Assembly (NCBI GenBank): GCA_028282865.1
Contig: JANQHA010000417.1
Location: forward strand, 1-11,049
DNA length: 11,049 nt
From: Oligoflexales bacterium
Lineage (GTDB): Bacteria > Bdellovibrionota_B > Oligoflexia > Oligoflexales > CACXFL01
Direction: 5' to 3'
Part shown: piece after piece, positions 6,764 to 11,049 of the stretch
How the letters are laid out: the number at the start of each line of letters is the position of its first letter
Numbering within the stretch: the first letter of the stretch is position 1
Program-made: the position numbers and the translations under genes
Notes under the pieces: model-generated
The model's input: the letters and a program-made list of their open reading frames with translations, nothing else
Told to the model about the DNA's origin: nothing
The model's database searches: none

Positions 6764-8257
6764 CTATGTACCGGATCCAAACGTCCCATGGCAGTCGTTA
6801 CCGTCTGCACGATCTTTAGCAAGAAACGCCTCCAGGTGATTCGAGAACGTTTGATCACCTAGGGATTTTGCGCTGTCTATAACCAGTCCAACAAAACGGT
6901 CATTCATTGTTTTCTGAATGATGCCAAACAGTTCAGCCAAAATAACTAGCCTGGTGCTTGTAGGTGCTTCGTCTCCTAAGGTCGTGTCATATAGCCCATC
7001 TTCGGTCGGCCGAAACCTGCCAAACATTCCATGCCAGCCCGGAGTATAAGTAGTTTTATTAAGTCGTTTTTCCAGCGAAAGGATAGGAACTGGCCCGGCA
7101 TCGAATTCGACACGTTTCAGATATTTAGCAAGATCAAAACTTTTCGTGATATTTTGAAACCGATCAGTTTCACTAGCCATACTCCCAGAAATACTTACAA
7201 AATTTAGTTTCTCTAGCAGTACCTTTGGATCTTGCTCTAGAACTTCTGTCCAGTGTTGATAGGCAGCTCGCATGATCTGACGGCTTTGACTTGGGCCGCG
7301 CTTGTTATAACTTGTAATATCAAAAATTAGTACAGGCTTTGAGTCCGCTTTTAAAAAATCCTTTAATATAATCCCATGTTTTTCTAAGAAACCCACGACC
7401 TCTTTATCATTTTTTTTGTCAAAACTAGGAGCACTTGCTGGCAAGCGCCTTACTTTACCTGGTTGCCCGATGTAAGTAAAAAAAGAATCAAATGCGTCAG
7501 TAGGGAAAAAAGCATCTCGACCAAGGCCATACCAGACCGCACCCGGGTATGCCCGTTCCATTGAAGCTACGGCCCTAGGTATCTCATTTTCGATACTACC
7601 CACCTGATCAGGATCTTTAATTAAAATGACGCGACCTGAAGGTATTCCAATACTTTCTACAAGTTGTTTGATAGTCGGCCTTTCCTCTTGACCTAGAGTC
7701 TTCCAAATGAGCTCACGTTTGTTGTCAAAATCATCTGACAAATCCAGATGATCAGGAGAAAAAACTAAAGTACCGAAGGGGATGTTACGATTGAGAAAAT
7801 AAGTCTCGACACTGACAGGGGTGGTTACCCCGGGTTCAAGTATCGTATGATATGGACTTTCCGACCTGATAAAATCTTCGCCAGTGCGCTTTTTAACTGT
7901 CACTTCCGATGTTATTGACTTAAGCTCCGTAGCCTCGTCAGACGAAGGGGAGTTATAGAACACTTTTACTTTACGATTATTTAGCTCAATTCGAACAGGC
8001 TGATCCACCTCTTCAGTTGCTGTCAAAACAATAGAAAAGGTTTTGCTCTCAGGTTCGTAATTGAACTGCTCAACGTCATCCATATCCTTATATAGGTTTG
8101 AGTCAAAGTAATCTAATAGAACAGGATCATAATCAGGCTGGTATATCAGGAAACTGATATCCAAGCTCTCAATGGTATATACGGTGATTTCGCCTTCATC
8201 GGCATGCACCGATGCACAAAGAGCTAAAAAAAGCCAAAACGTAAATAGTGATCGCAT
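6764..8257 (-). CDS. Exported 497-residue protein of unknown function
   Basis: I do not recognise this family. A signal peptide is clear (MRSLFTFWLFLALCASVHA, cleavage before DEGE), so the product is periplasmic or secreted. Residues about 20-150 are acidic and rich in beta-type sequence. Residues 207-275 alternate hydrophobic strands and helices (RVILIKDPD; MERAYPGAVWYGLGRDAFFP; YIGQPGKVRRLPAS), and 307-336 carries KPVLIFDITSY followed by GPSQSRQIMRAAYQHW; together these look like a Rossmann-like alpha/beta fold, loosely reminiscent of phosphoribosyltransferase-type folds, though I cannot confirm that. TPGWHGMFGRF (405-415) is another motif that looks conserved. The C-terminus has a lone NDCHG, which is not a CxxCH haem site. 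The start is supported by GGGGTG about 8 bases upstream and a good promoter. It converges on the peroxidase gene, and is downstream of rsgA on the same strand but with its own promoter. Confidence 0.88.
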   Translation of the reverse strand: MRSLFTFWLFLALCASVHADEGEITVYTIESLDISFLIYQPDYDPVLLDYFDSNLYKDMDDVEQFNYEPESKTFSIVLTATEEVDQPVRIELNNRKVKVFYNSPSSDEATELKSITSEVTVKKRTGEDFIRSESPYHTILEPGVTTPVSVETYFLNRNIPFGTLVFSPDHLDLSDDFDNKRELIWKTLGQEERPTIKQLVESIGIPSGRVILIKDPDQVGSIENEIPRAVASMERAYPGAVWYGLGRDAFFPTDAFDSFFTYIGQPGKVRRLPASAPSFDKKNDKEVVGFLEKHGIILKDFLKADSKPVLIFDITSYNKRGPSQSRQIMRAAYQHWTEVLEQDPKVLLEKLNFVSISGSMASETDRFQNITKSFDLAKYLKRVEFDAGPVPILSLEKRLNKTTYTPGWHGMFGRFRPTEDGLYDTTLGDEAPTSTRLVILAELFGIIQKTMNDRFVGLVIDSAKSLGDQTFSNHLEAFLAKDRADGNDCHGTFGSGT

Positions 8258-8289
8258 TATATTTCACCCCTATATTGATTGACGGGCGA

Positions 8290-8319
8290 ATACTAATCAC
8301 CTGCATCACCTTGTGTCAA
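8290..8319 (-). promoter_or_regulatory. Promoter for the 497-residue exported protein
   Basis: On the minus strand a perfect -35 TTGACA (8319-8314), an 18-base spacer and -10 TAGTAT (8295-8290) end 32 bases before the start codon at 8257. The spacer contains GGTGAT twice, 9 bases apart, which could be a direct-repeat binding site. The position and match make this one of the better promoter predictions in the window. Confidence 0.6.
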
Positions 8320-8469
8320 TAATATTTGCAGAACATTGTTACGCTCTGATAACCCGCTATAAAAATTAACTATATTTTGACCTAGAAAGATTGTTTGAAA
8401 ACACTCCCTCTTAATAGTGATTCGCTAGCCTTAATACGAACTCCAAACCAATAGCAGAAGAAAAGATCA

Positions 8470-9540
8470 TCACCTACCCTCAAACTTTCGCCGCTTCCTC
8501 ATATTCTGATTGATAGTTTTCCACTTCTTCTTCTGATTCGATGAGTAGCGTTTGTCCATCTTCCGGTTGGAGTATTCTATCTCCCGCTGGAGTTTCTGAT
8601 AGCTCGCCATTTCCTTGGAGTCTAACTCCCCTGACGATAAAGCAGCTAAAATCGCACAGCCTGGTTCATTGACGTGACTGCAGTCGTTGTACTTACATAG
8701 GGACCCGAGTTCCTCAATCTTGCTAAACGCTGATTTCATAATTTGCTGATCACCAAAAACTTGGATTTCTCTAAGCCCCGGAGTATCGATAATCATTCCA
8801 CCGTTTGCCATCAAGAATAACTCCCGGTAAGTCGTCGTATGCTGGCCTTTTGCATCATCCTCACGAATCGTTTTAGTGGCTTGAATATCTCGGCCTAGAA
8901 TCCTATTCACTAATGTCGACTTCCCAACACCTGAAGACCCCAAAAAAACACCGCTGACACCCTCCTCACCTATAAACGACATTAATACATCCAGCCCTAT
9001 CGAAGACTCAGCACTTACGCCCACGACTTCAATATTGGGAAATTTTTGCTTAAGCTGATCAACTGTATCAAGGTAGTCGGACATAAGGTCAACCTTCGAA
9101 AGGACGACCACAGGCCTGACCCGACCTTCCTCAGCCAATAAAATATATCGATGCAAGCGATTAATATTTAAATCTGCGTTGGCAGACGTCACAATGAAGG
9201 CATAATCTACATTTGCCACAATAACCTGCTCTGCACTGGTAGTGCCGGAGGCTACCCGAGATATCTTCGACCTTCTTGGTAGCAATTGTTCAACCAAAGC
9301 AGCAGCCTTATTCTGCTCATCAATAAATGAGGGGCTTAAAACGCACCAATCCCCCACCGCAATGCCTTGCTCCATCGCCAGATGATGAAGCTTTCCAGAA
9401 AGATAACCATTTAACTCACCGGCTTTAGAAACCATTTTATAAACACCTCGGTGAACCGAGATCACTCTGGCGACAGAGTTCAAGTCGATACCATCGTCAC
9501 CACAGAAATCATCGGACCACCCATATTGATATAGGTCCAT
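8470..9540 (-). CDS. rsgA: Ribosome small-subunit-dependent GTPase RsgA
   Basis: A 356-residue cytoplasmic GTPase that tests and helps mature the 30S ribosomal subunit. The domain order is that of RsgA: N-terminal OB fold (about 20-105), a circularly permuted GTPase with G4 SKVD (148-151) before G1 GSSGVGKST (201-209), G2 GQHTTT (232-237) and G3 DTPG (252-255), then the zinc-binding motif Cys282, Cys287, His289, Cys295. The C-terminal tail is very basic (KKKWK, RKRRK), as usual for RNA contact. I chose the start at 9540: AGGAG at 9552-9548 lies 7 bases before this ATG, and MDLYQYGW matches the family N-terminus. An ATG at 9546 is only one base from the AGGAG, and the frame extends to an ATG at 9621 that would add 27 residues and put the ribosome binding site inside the gene. 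G4 has Ser instead of the usual Asn/Thr; otherwise the protein is normal. Confidence 0.96.
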   Translation of the reverse strand: MDLYQYGWSDDFCGDDGIDLNSVARVISVHRGVYKMVSKAGELNGYLSGKLHHLAMEQGIAVGDWCVLSPSFIDEQNKAAALVEQLLPRRSKISRVASGTTSAEQVIVANVDYAFIVTSANADLNINRLHRYILLAEEGRVRPVVVLSKVDLMSDYLDTVDQLKQKFPNIEVVGVSAESSIGLDVLMSFIGEEGVSGVFLGSSGVGKSTLVNRILGRDIQATKTIREDDAKGQHTTTYRELFLMANGGMIIDTPGLREIQVFGDQQIMKSAFSKIEELGSLCKYNDCSHVNEPGCAILAALSSGELDSKEMASYQKLQREIEYSNRKMDKRYSSNQKKKWKTINQNMRKRRKFEGR

Positions 9541-9554
9541 CCCCATTCTCCTAG

Positions 9555-9624
9555 ATTTTGTACTGATCGTGGTTTGGATTTCAGGTAAGACCGCAGGAGA
9601 AAAGTCAACGAGACAGTACAAAAT
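9555..9624. repeat. 11-bp perfect inverted repeat in the rsgA leader
   Basis: ATTTTGTACTG (9555-9565) is mirrored exactly by CAGTACAAAAT (9614-9624), 48 bases apart. One arm begins 2 bases upstream of the rsgA AGGAG (9548-9552), so a leader RNA fold could bring a stem next to the ribosome binding site. Functional meaning is inferred. Confidence 0.5.
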
Positions 9625-9631
9625 AGTACGG

Positions 9632-9653
9632 CGAGAAGACTTCTCGACGAGAA
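9632..9653. repeat. Overlapping dyads CGAGAA / TTCTCG / CGAGAA
   Basis: CGAGAAG-A-CTTCTCG (9632-9646) is a perfect 7+1+7 dyad, and TTCTCG-A-CGAGAA (9641-9653) is a second dyad sharing the middle arm. Three alternating half-sites spaced like this resemble a multi-half-site operator. It lies about 90-115 bases upstream of the rsgA start; the regulator is unknown. Confidence 0.5.
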
Positions 9654-9738
9654 CGCAGCATGAATTTCAAAACATGATCAGTATGATTTTCAATTTTTCT
9701 TTGGTATTTGTGGAGCTATTTATAAGACAGTAGTCGAC

Positions 9739-9792
9739 TTAGACTAGAGCGGAAATAAAGAGACCACACAATTCGAATCTTAATACAATCAT
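9739..9792 (-). CDS. Possible 17-residue leader peptide upstream of rsgA
   Basis: A minus-strand ORF of 17 codons plus TAA (MIVLRFELCGLFISALV) is preceded by a perfect AGGAGG at 9803-9798, five bases before the ATG. This is among the strongest Shine-Dalgarno matches in the window, which is unusual for a chance ORF. The peptide is hydrophobic with no obvious run of one amino acid of the attenuation type. It lies about 200 bases upstream of rsgA on the same strand, so it could be a leader peptide or an independent small hydrophobic protein. It may also be chance; only the Shine-Dalgarno and ORF are seen. Confidence 0.3.
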   Translation of the reverse strand: MIVLRFELCGLFISALV

Positions 9793-9993
9793 AGCGACCT
9801 CCTATTTAAGTTTAGACCTTAATATGATGACAAAGGTTTCGACAAATTGCAAATATTTTGATTGCTCTAACACAGCTCGACCCGTATCTACTTATTAGTA
9901 ATTGGCTAAATACTACTAATCCCCACTTAGCACTTAAGTTACAAAAGCTTATAAGTCGATCGTAACTGGCCAGGGCCTAAAATTTTCTAAACT

Positions 9994-10022
9994 TTGCCCG
10001 TTAACGGTAACACTGCTAGAAT
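9994..10022 (+). promoter_or_regulatory. Candidate promoter of the lipoprotein gene at 10065
   Basis: TTGCCC (9994-9999), a 17-base spacer and TAGAAT (10017-10022), ending 42 bases before the ATG at 10065. The spacer contains the palindrome GTTAAC and the related GGTAAC beside it. Ideal spacing and near-consensus boxes support the call. Confidence 0.5.
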
Positions 10023-10064
10023 AGTAATCATCTTTAGCACTTTTAAACCTTATGGAGCAAAGCT

Positions 10065-10226
10065 ATGTCCTCAAAACAGCTAGCATTATACTTAGTAGGA
10101 GCAGTAAGTTTAATACAAGGTTGCAAACAGCGTACGGCTGAGTCTAAGCTACAAGGATTAGATTACATTGCAGCCGAAGCATATCAACCCCCTGAGTCCC
10201 ATATCAAATTAGTCAAGCAGAGATAG
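10065..10226 (+). CDS. N-terminal part of a lipoprotein, cut short by a frameshift
   Basis: A 53-codon frame encoding a lipoprotein start: MSSKQL, a hydrophobic core, then the lipobox LIQGC with Cys20 as the acylated residue. It is preceded by GGAG (about 8 bases upstream) and a good promoter. After about residue 46 (PPES) the reading frame runs out at TAG, while the neighbouring -1 frame, open from 10196 to 10753, continues with protein-like sequence. Adding one C to the CCC at 10198-10200 joins the two frames exactly. It is either the 5' part of a broken gene, the product of a sequencing indel, or a short lipoprotein in its own right; the first two are more likely. Confidence 0.65.
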   Translation: MSSKQLALYLVGAVSLIQGCKQRTAESKLQGLDYIAAEAYQPPESHIKLVKQR

Positions 10227-10321
10227 CAAAGTACCCCGGTTTTATCCAGGGAGACTCCAAGGATTTAGTTGTTAAAAATTTCGCGCTAATCCCTGAAGTT
10301 TATAGAAAGGAACTTTACAAG

Positions 10322-10753
10322 ATGTACGATAAAAAAGAAAAGGACTTTGAAGGTATTATAGTAGAAAACCTTCAACAAGGTATATCAGGGCTAACTTACC
10401 CTCATAAGCCATATAAAGTCCTGCTTCAAAAACTTGATATTAAATATGCTGCTAACAACACCTTACGTGGCCGTATTGCTTACGCACTCTTCGAAAAAAT
10501 TGCTTCTGATGCCAGAATGCCTCTCAATGTGCTAAAGATTAAAATGGCTCAAGCCATGGGAGAAGGAAAAAAATCTTCGAAGGTATCAGCTTTCGTGACA
10601 TCAAAACCGGAAGATTATTTCGCGGAAGCTTTTGATGACTACTATCACTCACCCAAGTCTCGGCAGTTCATAAAAAACGAATTGCCAACAACCTTCAAGC
10701 TGTTAACGAGTGTTTTAGTTAAGCCGCATTGGCTTTATTACGGCGCCCCATAG
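10322..10753 (+). CDS. C-terminal fragment, possibly translated separately
   Basis: A 143-residue frame beginning at ATG 10322. The same frame is open back to 10196 with coding-like sequence (for example KYPGFIQGDSKDL), so this ATG is probably internal to the ancestral gene rather than its true start. AAGGA (10307-10311) ten bases upstream could allow independent initiation, giving a cytoplasmic product without the lipoprotein signal. Contents: LTYPHKPYKVLLQKLDIKY, then LRGRIAYALFEKI, a Lys-rich stretch, and PEDYFAEAF near the end, all compatible with an ATLF-like fold without metal ligands. It ends at TAG 36 bases before a terminator hairpin. No signal peptide or membrane helix. Confidence 0.55.
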   Translation: MYDKKEKDFEGIIVENLQQGISGLTYPHKPYKVLLQKLDIKYAANNTLRGRIAYALFEKIASDARMPLNVLKIKMAQAMGEGKKSSKVSAFVTSKPEDYFAEAFDDYYHSPKSRQFIKNELPTTFKLLTSVLVKPHWLYYGAP

Positions 10754-10788
10754 TTTTTCTACCAATATTACAATGAGTTATATGATAA

Positions 10789-10822
10789 TTGAGGTGCTGG
10801 TGTCAGCACCTCAAATTGTTTT
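10789..10822 (+). terminator. Intrinsic terminator after the frameshifted lipoprotein gene
   Basis: TTGAGGTGCTG (10789-10799) pairs perfectly with CAGCACCTCAA (10804-10814): an 11-bp stem with a 4-base GTGT loop, followed by ATTGTTTTC. It lies 36 bases after the stop at 10753 and ahead of the next lipoprotein gene. This is the clearest terminator in the window. Confidence 0.8.
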
Positions 10823-10843
10823 CAAATAGATAGATTTACCCCT

Positions 10844-10871
10844 TTGATATTTTTATAAAATAAGATAGTTA
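10844..10871 (+). promoter_or_regulatory. Weak promoter candidate for the lipoprotein gene at 10925
   Basis: TTGATA (10844-10849), 16-base spacer, TAGTTA (10866-10871). The surrounding region is AT-rich, so chance matches are likely, but a promoter is needed here because a terminator lies just upstream. Confidence 0.3.
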
Positions 10872-10879
10872 AAGCCCTC

Positions 10880-10892
10880 GATCTTCAAGATC
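10880..10892. repeat. Short perfect dyad ahead of the last lipoprotein gene
   Basis: GATCTT (10880-10885) and AAGATC (10887-10892) form a 6+1+6 dyad about 32 bases before the start codon at 10925, just downstream of the promoter candidate. It is in a position where an operator would act; it may be chance. Confidence 0.3.
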
Positions 10893-10924
10893 AAAAACAC
10901 TCACCATCATTGGAGAAAGTAACT

Positions 10925-11049
10925 ATGAACTCTAAGAAAATATTTGCAGTTGCGGCGGTACTCGGACTATTCAGCTTTAACCTAGGCTGCACCAAAGGTA
11001 GTGGCCCGCAAGACCCGGTAACTGGAGGTCCCTCGAAAATTGTAAACTG
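10925..11049 (+). CDS. Lipoprotein, 5' part only
   Basis: The first 41 codons of a gene that continues beyond the right edge. The product starts MNSKKIFAVAAVLGLFSFNLGC: a basic start, a hydrophobic core and a lipobox ending at Cys22, so it is exported and lipid-anchored. The next residues (TKGSGPQDPVTGG) are the flexible, Gly/Pro-rich tether usual after a lipobox. GGAG (10912-10915) sits 9 bases before the ATG. The function cannot be judged from this fragment. It follows a strong terminator, so it starts its own transcription unit. Confidence 0.8.
   Translation, partial: MNSKKIFAVAAVLGLFSFNLGCTKGSGPQDPVTGGPSKIVN

Larger units (their letters stand above)
9541..10064. other. Intergenic region between rsgA and the lipoprotein gene
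   Basis: About 520 bases separate two divergent genes with no long reading frame. It holds, from rsgA outward: the rsgA ribosome binding site, an 11-bp inverted repeat (9555-9565 with 9614-9624), a cluster of alternating CGAGAA/TTCTCG elements (9632-9653), a 17-codon minus-strand ORF with a perfect Shine-Dalgarno sequence (9739-9792), a short 7-bp inverted repeat (9894-9900 with 9914-9920), and a plus-strand promoter candidate (9994-10022). No tRNA or known riboswitch was recognised. The length and the structure suggest a long rsgA leader. Confidence 0.6.
10065..10753 (+). pseudogene. Frameshifted lipoprotein gene, ATLF-like C-terminal fold
   Basis: The lipoprotein start in one frame and the long downstream frame fit one ancestral gene of 229 residues after restoring a single base in the CCC run at 10198-10200; the repaired junction reads PPESPYQISQAEIAKYPGF. 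The downstream half resembles the catalytic domain of anthrax lethal factor and its relatives (ATLF): an IPEVYRKELY helix, the strand EGIIVEN, a GISGLTYP turn, a helix LRGRIAYALFEKI where the family has HExxH, and PEDYFAEAF followed by ELPTTFKLL, where the family has EFFAEAF followed by APKTFQFI. Neither zinc histidine is present and the family Glu is replaced by Asp, so even the intact protein would not be a zinc peptidase. It sits between its own promoter and a strong terminator. The frameshift is seen; the ATLF resemblance is from memory of the family and is moderate. Confidence 0.5.

Noticed and set aside
6788..6799. Single CH pair (NDCHG) near the end of the 497-residue protein as a haem c site
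   Set aside because: The CxxCH motif is incomplete; only one Cys is present before the His.
8476..9621. rsgA starting at the distal ATG (9621)
   Set aside because: The added 27 residues do not look like RsgA and would place a good AGGAG site inside the gene; the ATG at 9540 fits spacing and family N-terminus better.
9674..9733. Plus-strand 19-codon ORF beginning MISMIFNF
   Set aside because: No ribosome binding site upstream and no neighbour context, unlike the minus-strand ORF at 9739-9792.
1..11049. CRISPR array, tRNA, insertion sequence or phage module
   Set aside because: No regularly spaced repeats, tRNA-like cloverleaf, transposase or integrase, or terminal inverted repeats with target duplications were seen.

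Overview
The window looks like a chromosomal segment of a Gram-negative bacterium with moderate to low GC content. The grounds are six gene products with export signals (two with lipoboxes), a periplasmic-type di-haem cytochrome c peroxidase, a Uup-type ABC-F ATPase, RsgA and a YecM-like domain. The many orphan secreted proteins and lipoproteins would suit Bdellovibrionota/Oligoflexia or a marine proteobacterium, but the lineage is an inference; no rRNA, tRNA or other taxonomic marker is present. I see no CRISPR array, transposase, phage gene or tRNA.

Layout. 1-1055 (minus) is the 5' part of an exported protein of unknown function that runs off the left edge. After a 244-bp divergent gap, 1300-3528 (plus) holds a 138-residue P-loop protein resembling the ATPase core of DnaA/Hda, followed closely by uup. 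A promoter region whose -35/-10 spacer is a perfect palindrome leads into 3661-5588 (plus): an exported member of the isocitrate lyase/PEP mutase superfamily and a YecM-DUF4269 fusion protein, probably one operon. Next, with its own strong ribosome binding site, is a di-haem cytochrome c peroxidase (5681-6682, plus), ended by a hairpin shared with the convergent 497-residue exported protein of unknown function (6764-8257, minus). rsgA (8470-9540, minus) comes next. Its upstream region of about 520 bp contains several dyads and a 17-codon ORF with a perfect Shine-Dalgarno sequence.

The right end (10065 onward, plus) holds a lipoprotein gene that appears broken by a one-base contraction. Its C-terminal part resembles the anthrax lethal-factor-like (ATLF) peptidase fold without zinc ligands. 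A clear intrinsic terminator follows, then the start of another lipoprotein.

How the genes work together. uup and rsgA are ribosome-associated housekeeping genes. The mini-DnaA/Uup pair may link replication and ribosome/DNA-repair functions, but this is speculative. The exported superfamily enzyme, the peroxidase and the lipoproteins point to the periplasm and cell envelope. I do not see a clear multi-gene defence or secretion system. The most unusual items are the exported PEP-mutase-like protein with altered active-site loop, the YecM-DUF4269 fusion, the palindrome inside a promoter spacer, the truncated DnaA-like ATPase, and the frameshifted ATLF-like lipoprotein.
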